Shown: positions 1 to 11,407 of the stretch, one piece after another
Layout of the letters: each line of letters starts with the position of its first letter
Numbering within the stretch: the first letter of the stretch is position 1
NCBI GenBank assembly: GCA_005765155.1
Contig: VCCP01000008.1
Span: 558,001-622,000, forward strand
DNA length: 64,000 nucleotides
Origin: Zelopaecilomyces penicillatus
Lineage: Eukaryota > Ascomycota > Sordariomycetes > Hypocreales > Pseudodiploosporaceae
Reading direction: 5' to 3'
Notes under the pieces: generated by a model
The model's database searches: none
What the model was told of the DNA's origin: nothing
What the model saw: the letters and a program-made list of their open reading frames with translations, nothing else
Translations under genes and position numbers: made by a program

Positions 1-3000
1 ACAATGAGGTGGGTGGCTAATTAACCTAACTCACATCATCCTTTTGGGGGTCGGTGTGCACCACCCCGAACGGTGTGCCTCGGCAGGTATCCGTCCCGGT
101 CTGTATCAGACTACCTATTGCGGTATGGGAGGAAGAAGAGAAATTCGGTAGAAATGATAAAACCCCGACCATATCCCAGTCCAGGGAAGGAGGAAAAAAA
201 AAAAACACTGCCACGCTTGGCACGGATTATCGATTCCTAGGGAGGTTGCGGCGCGAAAAGCCGGAACCCAATCACACACTTTACGAAGAGAGAGAGAGCA
301 AAAAGCTTCAAAGTCGTTGGAGCACGAAACACCAATAAACGATACCTACGAGAAATATCATACGCTTTCGATGCGAATAGAACGAGAAAAAAACGGGCAT
401 TCTGGAAATGACGGGTCGTAACTATCGAGTTGCACGACACCCTCGCTCTTGGTTCGCGTAGTTGGCGATTTTGCGCAGCCTCAAACTACAACAAACTACT
501 CACTCACTCATCTCGTCACTTTTTCGTCTCGCCGTCGCAATGTCCAATTTTTGTGTGTTGAGAATCTGGCGAAATAGAGTGATACGGGGTAGTAAAGGGC
601 TGAGTGCGCGGGATATTCGGGATTTTTAAAAGAGGAAGAGGCTCATGTTGATGGTATTATTCGCAATGTCTTGGCACTAGAAGTGTAAAGAGGAATAATA
701 TGGGTGAGAGCACAGCCACAGCAGTACGTTGACATCCAGCTCATCAGCCCCATCGGCCTACCAAACAGCGTTCTTCAGCTTTAGTGGTTGAAGTGGCAAG
801 AGAAGGTCGCTGGTGCTGTGGCTCAGCATAGTGCACTCGTGGCCGAGGTCTGGTGGCCATTTGGTGACCCGTCTAGGCGACTCCTGACCTGAAGCCTAGG
901 CCATCACGGCCTGTACAGCTCATTATGACCTACGACAACAGCGACTCAGCCTCTGTAAAAAAGTTTTCTTTTGCACTAATCTTCAGGTTGCCCGGTTGCG
1001 GCTCAGTTGGCTGCCGCTCAAAAAAGCTCCCTCCGGGCCCTCTTGCTCTCCGGCGCTCTCGGGCTCTGGGTTTTCAGCGGCTGAAGCTGCGCCCGAATAG
1101 CTCACACAATTGTTGGGAATAATGAAATAGATTCCATAGCAAGGCGAATTTCATAGCCAACAGTAAAGGAAAAGCAACCAATGCCCATCGGTCAAAAGCT
1201 GCTTTGCCAACGAGTCTATTACCGGAAATGGCCGGCCTGGCCGTTCGGGGCAGCCCCCTTTCAGGCTTACTCTGGCCCGCAGCCAAAAAAGCTGTCTCGG
1301 CTGGTATTAACGCACTCGGAGTAAGATCAGGAGTGCAACGGCAGCAACAACAAAAGGGCCCGGAGGGGCATAGGTGTAACAGTGTAGAAAAGGCTCATCA
1401 TGTGTGTGTGTGCACACAGGACATAGCATAGGTGTTAAACAGTAGACACGGAGGAGCCCCCATTTCGCTTGTTGACGGGCTTGACTCTCTGTACCTATCC
1501 CATCCATACGCTTACTAGCAGCTACTAAGATCGAGGAGAAATTATCAGTAATTACACTGTAATGCAGGCAGTCGAAAGAGCACCCAAACAGAGTCGTTAT
1601 CACAGGCGCTGTTAACGTATTATCCGTACTGTATTAGGGCCTTTCCGGCAGCACCAGCACGTGTCCCCGCTCCGATGCGACCCCTCCACTGCAAACGGCC
1701 CAAGGATCCCTGCCAGAAGCTTCTCTCCAGAACATGGCACCGAAGCTTAACCTTCGCCAAGCTTTTCTGTGGCGGCCCACCACACACGCACGTCTCGCAT
1801 TAGCGCTGGCCTCGACCCTTGGCCTTGGGCGTCCATACCTTTATTATTACAGTGCAGCGGCGACAGGTACAAACTACGGGGGCCACGAGTTGAGTGGTCA
1901 CCTTGCGGATTGCGCCGGGTACAACTTGCTGGCGAAAGGCGGCGGCGGTGGCACGGCGGGTGGTGGCCGAAGAGAGGATATGGCTGACATGGCCGGCAGT
2001 GAATGGCAAATATGGGGAGCGAAATCGCCATTTGGCAGTAAGCGACGCCATGAAGAAACGCCCCCAAGGAACACCACCAGGAACCAGCCATTACTGTTAT
2101 GAGTGGGCTTCGAATACTGGGGACACAGAATTAATTACCAAAAGGCCGTCTCTCACCCCGGCCTTCCCATCGTGCACAGCCTCCGCCATGGCCGGGGGTC
2201 ACCAGCGCTTGTCATGGCAATCATGCAGCCTCCTCCCCGATTCTCCTAGTGATGCCGCTCCTGCACCGCGTTAGGGAGTGTTGGGGAAAACTGGGTAGCG
2301 CAAAGCCAAGTCGTGATGGAACCAACGACAGGTCAAGGGCGCGCTGTCCTCACCATGTACGGTCAGCGGACATCGCGACATGCTGCAAGTTCGACCCATA
2401 GCTGCGTGTGGCATCACCTCAGAGAATACTACCAAACACCACCATCACGGGTCTCTTCCAACCTCCAACTTCCAACCTCCAGCCAACGAAGAAAGGCCAA
2501 GAAAAAATAACACCATGGCAAATATGGGACCTTCCCCATCTATTGCTACACAGCCTCATCGCTCCCCTCACTCGGCTCCCCTTCTCGGCACTCAGATTGT
2601 TGTTTGGTCATTAACTTGTTGCTGCTGCTGTTCCGTCAGATCTTCATCACCTTTATTCTTCACCGCGTTCCGAGATTTCACGGTGGAGACTTGATCTACA
2701 GGCTCTGAATCTTGAACTATCACCATGAAGCTTTTGCAGCAAGCCCCCCTCTCCTCGCTTGTAAACATCTCCATCTCCCCCTCTTTACACAGCCTCAAGC
2801 TATTTGATCTAGACGATAATGAAGCAATCTCTACTCCCTAAGAGTCCCGAATCTGGAGAAAATGATGGCGGAGATGAAGTTTTTCTTTGGGCGAATACAG
2901 GACAACAACACCTACTTTTTTTTACGCCAAGTCTCCACACCCCTGGCTCTGTTTCTCCCCAAAGGAATTGGCTAGGAGGCAGTGAGAAGCAGCCATGTTT

Positions 3001-4582
3001 TGCGAAAGTCTTGGCTTTATTACATACAAGAAAATGTCGAGATCTCCCAAGCCCCAATGTGCTAACTAGCGAATGTGGAAACGCGGCCCGGCGACGGCGT
3101 TGGCTAACGAGCAAGTGAACCGGCACACATACAGGTAAAGAAAGGTATGTGCAGATAGATACTGCAAGTTAAGCTCATAATACATATGCACCAGCATAGT
3201 GGTCCGTTCGGACAAACAAACCTGACACAAAATTATTTGGCCCCGTCGTAAAATCACTCATTGTACTTGATATCAAGTCGGTCAAAACGGAGGCTGTGCT
3301 TGTGAGATGGCTGGAAGACTATGTCCATCAGACAGATTGATAGACTTGGCCGGAGTCTCATGATGCCGGGCTGCGACGAGCAGATGACGAACGTGCGAGC
3401 CTTGACAGTTACCCGTGCTGCGTTACCAGGCTTGCGGTGGTGGCGGCGACATCATCGTGTTTGGCCCACAGTTTCAACTTTTGAGCAAAGCCGTTTCAAC
3501 GCTGAAACGAGATCCGGGTGTGAATACCTAGGGTAATATATACGGAGTATGTACTTGTGAAGTTGGGAAAACTTGGGTTGATGATCAACTCGTATATTTG
3601 GTATCGATTTAGCTATCGTCTCTGCCCTGCGTCATTATCGTGATTGAGGATGACAGCGCGCGCTGTCTGCGAGTTTCCTGGGGGCATGTTAAGGTGAGCG
3701 AGCCTATGAGGTAAATTACGTGGACTTTTTGCTGTGCTGGGGTGGGGATGACGGGAGAAAAAAATTGCCTAAACCGGCGGGTAGAAGGGCGTGTGCGAAG
3801 CTCTGGGTGTGTGTGTTGTTGATGGGCGAATGGGAGTTGGGCAATTGATGGGGGCAATTACAGCACGTGTCTGTGAAGTGTACTTCTGACAGGCAGCGCA
3901 CAGGAGCTAATGTCAGGTACCTTTTCAAGCTTTTCCAGGTCCCTCGCTTTTGCCGCCAGGTGCTGCAATTTGGTCGACGTCAACTGTAGACACCCCCCCC
4001 CCTCCCTGCTCGGTTGGCTGTAACCCTCGCTCACCACCGCCCACATGCCACTCAAACTCGCACTCTCTCTCTCTCTCTATCCTGTCCCATCACCTCATCC
4101 AGGCCAACGCCATTAAACGCAGCCAAGATGACCCGCGAAAAACAAGCGGGCGGATCGACCCTCTAAGCACTCAAGCTTAATGAGTGGGGCTCCACCCTTT
4201 CAAACCTTCCAGATGGGGCAGCCAGCAAAACGGCCACCGACGGAGGTGCTGCGCCTCCTTGAAAGTGTACCGACGACCTTGGCGCGCGGTCCTGCTCTGG
4301 CCTGCTCCGCCTCTCAGCTTGGCCAGCTGTATATGACGACTGGACATCGCCATCAGTTTGCCTCATCTGCCTCATCTGCCTCATCAGCCTTGCCAGAGGG
4401 AGCAAGATAGAGAGAGAGAGAGAGACACACACAGACCTACATCTACACACGCCTTCCGGTTCTCCTTCTCCAACACACCATCTAGAAAATCCTTTTTATC
4501 TTCAGTTGTTTCCCCGGTATTTGATGAGTTTCAGTCTGCATCCCAGTCTTCTTCCCGCCTTCGCCAAACCGAATTCATCATC
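1..4582. other. Gene-poor region upstream of the Ca2+-ATPase
   Basis: No open frame here shows protein-like composition, conserved motifs or a credible exon chain on either strand. The overlapping short frames at 1.7-2.3 kb are out-of-frame readings of the same GC-rich stretch. Simple-sequence features are visible: a 12-A run at 194-205, a 10-C run at 3993-4002, a (CT)8 tract at 4063-4078, three perfect copies of the 9-mer tgcctcatc at 4359-4385, and an (AG)n tract running into (AC)n at 4409-4430. The last 200-500 bp are probably promoter and 5' UTR of the downstream pump gene. Its frame stays open upstream of the chosen start but has no ATG there. Confidence 0.6.
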
Positions 4583-7500
4583 ATGGCAAGCGACAAACTT
4601 GCTCCTCCCGGAGGCTTGCTCCAGGTTGACACACGGCCCCGTGCCGTGAGCAACGCTGATACTGTCATGTCTTCTGTATCAAACCCTTTCCTCACCCCTG
4701 CTGCGTCGAGCGCTCCCAGCATTCTTGAAGACGCAGAGTCAGCACTGCGTCCGGATCCCGGCACCGAAGCCGATTTCCAGGTCGACAACAGCCCATTTGC
4801 CTTTTCGCCTGGCCAGCTCAACAAGCTCCTCAACCCCAAGTCTTTGTCTGCATTCCGTGCTCTCGGCGGGCTGCAAGGCCTCGCTCGGGGTCTTCAGACA
4901 GACCTCACTGCCGGTCTTAGCCTCGACGAAACATCTGTCCCAAGAAAGGTCTCCTTTGAGGAAGCAACCAGCACATCGAAATATGAGACGTCTGCTGGAT
5001 CCTCCTCACAGACTGCTGGTACCGCAGAGTCCTTTGCCGATCGAATCCGCATCTACAAGCGCAATGTTCTACCCGCCAAGAAGCCTACTCCTCTTTGGAA
5101 GCTGATGTGGAATGCTTACAACGACAAAGTTCTCATTCTCTTGACGGTTGCGGCCGTCATCTCCTTGGCTCTTGGTCTTTATGAGACCTTTGGAGTCGAG
5201 CATGATCCCGATGCCCCTGCCCCTGTTGACTGGGTTGAGGGTGTAGCCATTTGTGTCGCCATCATCATCGTTACTACTGTCGGTTCTCTCAACGATTGGC
5301 AAAAGGAGCGCGCCTTTGTTAAGCTCAATGCCAAGAAGGAAGATCGTGAGATCAAGGCCATTCGCTCTGGAAAATCTTACATGATCAATGTCCATGATAT
5401 CCTGGTTGGAGACGTCTTGCACCTCGAGCCCGGTGACCTCGTCCCCGTCGACGGTGTTTTTATTGAAGGACACGACCTGAAATGCGACGAATCCTCCGCC
5501 ACTGGCGAGTCTGATGCCCTGAAGAAAACCGGAGGCGATAGTGTCATGGCAGCTCTAGAATCTGGCGCAAACATCAAAGACCTGGACCCATTTATCATCT
5601 CCGGTGCTAAGGTCCTCGAGGGTAAGCATTGGCTCTCTTTTCTCTTCTTGAACCACAACTTGCTAACATTTTAATAGGAATGGGCACCTTTGTCTGTACT
5701 TCGGTGGGTGTTAACAGCAGTTTCGGAAAGATCATGATGTCAGTACGTACTGAGGTGGAGGCCACGCCTCTCCAGAAGAAGCTGGAGGATCTTGCTCTCG
5801 CCATCGCCAAGCTCGGAGCAAGCGCCGCTGGTCTCTTGTTCTTTGTTCTCTTGTTCCGTTTTGTTGCTGGATTGTCAGGGGATACCCGCCCTGCTGCGGA
5901 TAAGGCCTCTGCTTTCATGGACATTCTCATCGTTGCCATTACCATCATCGTTGTAGCAGTCCCTGAGGGTCTGCCCCTTGCTGTCACTTTGGCCCTTGCC
6001 TTTGCTACTACTCGGTTGCTCAAGGAGAACAATCTTGTTCGTGTTCTACGAGCATGTGAGACCATGGGTAATGCTACCACCATCTGCTCTGACAAGACGG
6101 GTACCTTGGTAAGTCAATCATTGCTACTATTTGGTTCAATAAATCGGCAACATGCTAACAATACTCGGTAGACTACCAACAAAATGACAGTCGTTGCCGG
6201 CACGTTTGGATCCACCAGCTTTGCCAAGTCAGAGGCAGAGAAGCCCTCCGAGCAAACTATTTCTCAATGGGCTGCTGGTCTCCCATCCACCACCAAGGAC
6301 ATGATTATTCAATCTGTTGCTATCAACTCCACTGCGTTCGAAGGAGAAGAAGATGGTCAGGCTGTATTCATTGGTTCCAAGACAGAGACTGCTCTTCTTC
6401 AACTCGCCAAGGACCATCTTGGTCTACAGTCTCTCGCCGAGACCCGTTCCAATGAGCAGGTTGTCCAGATGATGCCATTCGACTCTGGCAAGAAATGCAT
6501 GGGTGCTGTCATTAAACTGCGCTCTGGTTCCGGATATCGTTTGCTGGTCAAAGGTGCTTCTGAGATTTTGCTTGGATACTGCTCTACAAAGGCCGATCCC
6601 CAATCGCTTGATGAGGCTACCCTTACCCCCAAGGACATTGAGAACATGCGAACGACAATCGAGACATACGCAAGCAAGTCTCTGCGTACAATTGGACTTA
6701 TCTACCAGGATTATGCACAGTGGCCCCCTGCCCACGCTGATGCTACTGATGGTCACGTTGAATTCGCTTCCCTCTTGAAGGATCTGGTCTTCCTCGGTGT
6801 TGTCGGCATTCAGGATCCTGTTCGCCCTGGAGTCCCAGAGGCTGTTCGCAAGGCCCAGCATGCCGGTGTTGTTGTCCGCATGGTTACTGGTGACAATTTG
6901 ACGACGGCTAAGGCTATTGCTACTGAGTGTGGCATCTTCACTGAGGGTGGTGTCGTTATGGAAGGTCCCGTGTTCCGAAAGCTGTCTGAGCAGCAGATGG
7001 CCGCTATGCTTCCTAAGCTACAGGTCCTCGCGCGTTCTTCCCCTGAAGATAAGCGAATCTTGGTCACAAGGCTTAAGGCTCTCGGCGAGACTGTTGCAGT
7101 TACAGGTGATGGTACCAATGACGCCCCAGCTCTCAAAGCCGCTGATGTTGGATTTTCCATGGGTATTTCTGGTACAGAGGTTGCCAAGGAGGCCTCTTCC
7201 ATCGTTCTTATGGATGACAACTTTGCCTCCATCGTCACTGCTCTCAAGTGGGGTCGAGCCGTCAACGATGCTGTTCAAAAGTTCTTGCAGGTAAGTTTTG
7301 GGTTTCTTGAGTCTACCAAGTCTACAGCACTTGGCTAACCATATTTTAGTTCCAAATTACCGTCAATATTACCGCAGTCTTGCTTGCATTCATCACGGCT
7401 GTCTACGATGAGAACATGAAATCCGTCCTCCGAGCTGTCCAGCTTTTGTGGGTCAACTTGATCATGGACACGTTTGCAGCTCTTGCTCTCGCGACCGACC

Positions 7501-8253
7501 CGCCAACTGAAAAGATTCTGGACAGACGCCCCCAGGGCAAGAAGGCACCTCTGATTACAACCAACGTAAGTGACATACCTTGAGACAATAATCCATGTTT
7601 CCAATTGTATACTAACCTGCCTTGCACAGATGTGGAAGATGATCATTGGTCAGGCTATTTTCCAGCTCGTCATCACTCTAGTCATGTACTTTGCTGGACC
7701 CGAGATTCTCGGCTACGACAGAAATGACCCCGATAAGCGTCTTGAGCTCGATACCGTCATCTTCAACACCTTCGTCTGGATGCAGATCTTCAACGAGTTC
7801 AACAACAGACGTCTTGATAACAAGTTCAACATCTTTGAGGGAGTGCACCGCAATCAGTTCTTCATCTTCATCAACTGCCTGATGGTTGGTCTTCAAATCG
7901 CCATCATCTTTGTCGGCTCTCGAGCATTCGGCATTGTTCCTGGTGGTCTGGACGGTACCCAGTGGGCCATCTCTATTGTGGTTGCCATGATGTGCTTGCC
8001 TTGGGCCATTCTCGTCCGTCTGTTCCCTGATGCCTGGTTCGCCAAGATTGCTGGTGTGGTTGGTGCTCCGGTGGTTTGGGCCTATCGGGGCTGTGGCAAA
8101 CTCTGGCGCAGCCTCACCGGGCCATTAAGGAAGTCTTCCAAGAAGAATACCGAAGACACCGTCGAGGAGAACAATGGGGATGGGCCGGCCATCATTGTGG
8201 TCGATGCGCCAAGAGTTGAGGTTACGGATCTGGAGCAGGGAAAGAAGGCATAG
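4583..8253 (+). CDS. P-type Ca2+-transporting ATPase (PMCA/Pmc1 type, P2B)
   Basis: This ATP-driven pump moves Ca2+ out of the cytosol, into the vacuole or across the plasma membrane, and so contributes to Ca2+ tolerance and signalling. I read five exons: 4583-5621, 5678-6108, 6172-7290, 7350-7565 and 7630-8253. All introns have GTAAG donors, and together the exons give 1142 aa. An acidic/Ser-rich N-terminus is followed by membrane segments near residues 195-260. The actuator motif is DESSATGESD. The phosphorylation motif DKTGTL lies across the exon 2/3 junction, with Asp485 as phosphoryl acceptor, and continues as TTNKM. The hinge motif is TGDGTNDAP, followed by C-terminal membrane helices and a charged tail. 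The start is the first in-frame ATG; the open frame upstream has none. The family assignment is firm. Vacuolar versus plasma-membrane location cannot be read from sequence. Confidence 0.96.
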
Positions 8254-8684
8254 GGGAATGGGAATATGTAAATGTGTAACTGGCGCTGGTGGAGTCTCTT
8301 TTGTTTCTGTTTTTGACTTTTCTTTTGTTTGGATGTTCTCACCCATGTACTGGGTCGGCTTTATAGACGGCAAGGTTGGATTTGGTTTGGAGCATTTCTG
8401 AGCTTTTTTGGCTTACAGAATGATGATTTACGTATTATGTAACCGGTACATACATGTAACATATTTGACAACAAATGAAGTCTACTACGAAATTTTGATG
8501 GAGTTTTCAAAATGTGTGTTCTGACTTGAATATTGGAGGCTCAACTGAGTGGTTCCTTTTGTATACAAATATGACCAAGTTTGCTTGACGTAAGATCGCT
8601 ATTCTCTCTTTGTGTTTATATAAAACGCCACGTGAGTTCTTTAAAGAAATCCACACAGTTATTACCATGGTGTATGGCTATGCA
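8254..8684. other. Intergenic: convergent 3' ends
   Basis: This 431-bp space separates the stop codons of the convergent Ca2+-ATPase and Fic genes. It is AT-rich and presumably holds both 3' UTRs. I see no gene in it. Confidence 0.6.
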
Positions 8685-9728
8685 TTATATTCCGGGACGT
8701 GCTACGGAATTTATCAACTCCCTCATGCTTCGCTTAGCATGTAGAAGGGTAAAAGACGCTAGCTCTTTGTAACACCTAGGCTTCAGAGACTCTGGCAAAT
8801 CACCATCCGAATCTCCGCTTGCACCCTCGTTGTACGATGCATTAGACGCAATTCGCAAATACATCTGTCGATCGTACTCGGACTCGCCAATACAGACTAT
8901 AACGCCACTGTATTTCTGGAGAAGGGCGTTTAGAATAAGCCGACACATGCGTCCGTTACCGTCGAGAAAGGGGTAGATGTTGACGAATATATGGCAGTAT
9001 TTGGCAGCGAGGGCCACGGGGTCGAGAGTACCGCGCTGAGCTGCGTTGCTGAGATCGGTAGAGAGGGATTGGATGAAGCGGCGCATTGCGCTGGGGACTG
9101 TGGAAGGGGCCATGTATTGGTGTAGACCGGTCCTGACGGGGAGGGTGCGATATGAGCCGCTGTATTTGTGCGACGGCATGGCTTCGTCGATGTCGATGTT
9201 GTGGGTGAGGATGCGGTGAGTTTCGAGGATGATATCTTCGGAAAGAGGGTCGTTGACAAGACGACTGGTGATGTATCGCATAGCCATGACGTGCTGGATG
9301 ACTTCCCTGCGGACTTGAACTACGTATTTCGTATCATGCGGCAAGTTCCTGCGCATCAAGTCCTGCCTTATATCGGTATACTCTGCATCCTTCTCACGGA
9401 GCTCAGGAACTGGATTGTCGTTGAAGATGGTACGACAGAGGCGCATTGTGATGTCTATGCTAGTACCGGCATTCTCAATCATGTTGGAGCCGAATATTGC
9501 GCGCCCAAGCATCGTGACTGCACGCGCGTCTATCAGAGCTGCAGGATCAGGGTGCTGCGTGTACTGTAATATCTTGGTGTATTGTTGAAATTCTGGATAT
9601 AGCTCTTCGGGCTCGACGTCTCCGAGGATGGTGTAGTCGTAGGCTTCATCGTCGATGAGCATACTGAGGTGTGGTTCATCTCCGTGGAGAAGAAGGAGAG
9701 AAGGCCTGTCGAGGGGGTTGAACGACAT
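8685..9728 (-). CDS. Fic-domain protein with His-to-Tyr change in the Fic motif
   Basis: Single-exon 347-aa protein of the Fic family. Members usually transfer AMP from ATP to hydroxyl groups of target proteins, or remove it. The Fic core reads YPFLDGNGRMCR around residues 252-263. The canonical motif is HPFxxGNGRxxR, so the catalytic base His is Tyr252 here; the Gly-Asn-Gly-Arg and final Arg that bind ATP are intact. An N-terminal SNMIEN at residues 81-86 fits the inhibitory-helix pattern [S/T]xxxE[G/N], with Glu85 as the residue expected to block ATP, as in class II Fic proteins. A TATA-like element lies about 130 bp upstream of the ATG. Canonical AMP transfer is doubtful unless the Tyr is a sequence error. 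It could be a pseudoenzyme or have altered chemistry. Confidence 0.9.
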   Translation of the reverse strand: MSFNPLDRPSLLLLHGDEPHLSMLIDDEAYDYTILGDVEPEELYPEFQQYTKILQYTQHPDPAALIDARAVTMLGRAIFGSNMIENAGTSIDITMRLCRTIFNDNPVPELREKDAEYTDIRQDLMRRNLPHDTKYVVQVRREVIQHVMAMRYITSRLVNDPLSEDIILETHRILTHNIDIDEAMPSHKYSGSYRTLPVRTGLHQYMAPSTVPSAMRRFIQSLSTDLSNAAQRGTLDPVALAAKYCHIFVNIYPFLDGNGRMCRLILNALLQKYSGVIVCIGESEYDRQMYLRIASNASYNEGASGDSDGDLPESLKPRCYKELASFTLLHAKRSMRELINSVARPGI

Positions 9729-9856
9729 GTTGTTGATGATGGAAAGTAGACTGTGCTAAGATGGGTGCAAGTGTTACGTGTTTACAATCGTGTTTATGTG
9801 TGTTTGGATGAGTTTGATGAGCTTGGGGGTTGAATTGTAGGAGGATCGGCCCTCGG

Positions 9857-9864
9857 TTTATATA
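9857..9864 (-). promoter_or_regulatory. TATA-like element of the Fic gene
   Basis: Read on the minus strand this is TATATAAA, about 130 bp upstream of the Fic ATG. It fits a fungal core promoter with a moderately long 5' UTR. It is inferred from position and composition only. Confidence 0.4.
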
Positions 9865-10109
9865 GGTATTTGAGGTGGCTTTTTATAGGAAAAAAGTCAT
9901 CATTAAGGTTTGGATGTTGGCGGAAACGTTGAATTATGGGCGCATGTGGAGTCATATATGTGAAGCGGGAGCATTCATGTTAAGAAGACTTTACGATTGA
10001 AGCTAGGAATGATCATTGTGAACTGATTTATTGGCTAAAGGCACTCATTCTCTGCCAACTGAATGCTGTGTCTTCATATCCCGTAAAATCCAGGCCCTCA
10101 GATTCAAGG

Positions 10110-10508
10110 TCAAGGCTCCCGCTTGAGAATTCCAGCCGTCTTCAACATTTGAATTGTCTCTGCAGTCCACTCCTGGCATCGCCGCAGGGGCTTGTTTGGA
10201 TCTATGCGTCTCAGTCCTAGAAATTGTTGTTCTGGAGCCATATTTGACCGACAAATTTGGTCAATACGCTGGAGGCATGTGACTCCCCTATCGTCATCGC
10301 CTTCTACCGAGCCTAGGTAGGTCCTTTCGATGAAGGATACATCATTTTCTGGGCGCTGGCTTGGCTTGGACTCGTATTGCATTCCGGTCTGAATGTTTCC
10401 GGTGACTTGGAAGATGTGGCCTGTGCCGTCGTCTGGATTTAGTTCAAGGAAGAGGGCGTGGTGGTTGCGAGGAGCGCCGAGGGACTGGATGAGGAAGAGT
10501 TGGTACAT
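10110..10508 (-). CDS. Small conserved-looking fungal protein, 132 aa
   Basis: Single-exon 132-aa protein with no signal peptide or membrane segment. The composition is that of a folded cytosolic protein. Notable stretches are SLGAPRNHHALFLEL near the N-terminus, GHIFQVTGNIQ in the middle and RRCQEWTAETIQ near the C-terminus. It looks like a small single-domain family common in filamentous fungi and lacking an assigned function; that impression is from memory and was not searched. A TATA-like element lies about 130 bp upstream. The gene belongs to a run of three minus-strand genes with the Fic gene and the next small gene, but they are spaced 0.4-0.5 kb apart, so this is not an operon-like unit. 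Confidence 0.75.
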   Translation of the reverse strand: MYQLFLIQSLGAPRNHHALFLELNPDDGTGHIFQVTGNIQTGMQYESKPSQRPENDVSFIERTYLGSVEGDDDRGVTCLQRIDQICRSNMAPEQQFLGLRRIDPNKPLRRCQEWTAETIQMLKTAGILKREP

Positions 10509-11020
10509 TCTCGGGTGGTTTTGGGTGTAGTTTAGATGGATGTATGAAGAATGAGTGGTTATGAAACATGGGATTGTGTCTGGTATGTCTGTCAGAGTGT
10601 TGTTGGTCGTGTGATGTCTGTTGTGGTTGGTGGATTTTACTTATATCTGCTCGCAACAACGGCTGCCTAAATTGTTGCCCAGCTACCATTGACACAAATA
10701 TGCTAGCACTAGAATCAAAAGAATGGCAAGTAAATTTCTCAAATATTGATACAATCAACGTACAAGGAACAAGTAAACACCCAGAAACTATGTATTGGAC
10801 ATACCAAACAGTGACTCCAGAACAAAAAGAATTGCCCATTCGACAAGTTGAACATCCATCCATCCATCCATCATAGTAACACACGTCCTTCCAACTTGCT
10901 AGGACGGTCCAGACTTCGAGGGTAACTTACAATCGGCGGGTTCAACCCTTCCCCAGCATAGCAGACGGCGGAGCGTCTTCCTTGATTGCTAACGTGAATC
11001 CACAGCGATGACTCGGCATA
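10509..11020. other. Intergenic with CATC microsatellite
   Basis: This 512-bp spacer between two minus-strand small genes contains a CATC tetranucleotide tract near 10855-10873. It presumably holds the promoter of the 132-aa gene and the 3' UTR of the next gene. I see no coding frame. Confidence 0.5.
10640..10647 (-). promoter_or_regulatory. TATA-like element of the 132-aa gene
   Basis: Minus-strand GATATAAG about 130 bp upstream of the ATG at 10508. The spacing matches TATA-like elements of several other minus-strand genes in this window. Position-based inference. Confidence 0.35.
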
Positions 11021-11407
11021 CTAAACCTTGTAATTGCCCTGTATATAGCGATGCATCTTACCCTCAACACCGTCGGGCGTATAGTTTTGCGACTTGAGAA
11101 AGTTACACATGGCGGCGAACTCGGCCGGGCCGTTGTTGTTGGTACCGTTCTTCTCCCAACAGAGCATAATGCACTTTTCGCCGTCCTCTGCGGGGATTTT
11201 GATCTCGTAGGCGATGCTGGCGGGTGTCTCGAAGAATTCGTTGTACAGATCAGTGCAGGAGTCGGCGTCCTTGCAGGCGACAAAGATGTCGTAATCGGAA
11301 GCTAGAAGATGGTGCATGTCTGGTTAGATTTCTGTGGTAATTATCTGTGTCGTGTTGAAGGGGGAAATAGTGGTGAGGTGAAGTAGATGGGTTTACTTAC
11401 AACTCAT
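11021..11407 (-). CDS. Small unknown protein, 95 aa, with a 7-nt first coding exon
   Basis: Predicted exons on the minus strand are 11401-11407 (ATG AGT T) and 11021-11301, giving 95 aa beginning MSSSDYDIFVACKDADSC. The intron 11302-11400 has a perfect GTAAGT donor directly after the seventh base and a TTCTAG acceptor. This model is preferred to the longer uninterrupted frame, whose extra N-terminus (MHHLLA) is intron sequence ending in the acceptor. The protein is hydrophilic, has four cysteines and has no signal peptide. I do not recognise the family or its function. Confidence 0.65.

Noticed and set aside
1734..2102. 122-codon plus-strand frame, with several overlapping frames on both strands
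   Set aside because: All six frames are open here because the sequence is GC-rich; none has conserved motifs, sensible splice sites or protein-like composition.
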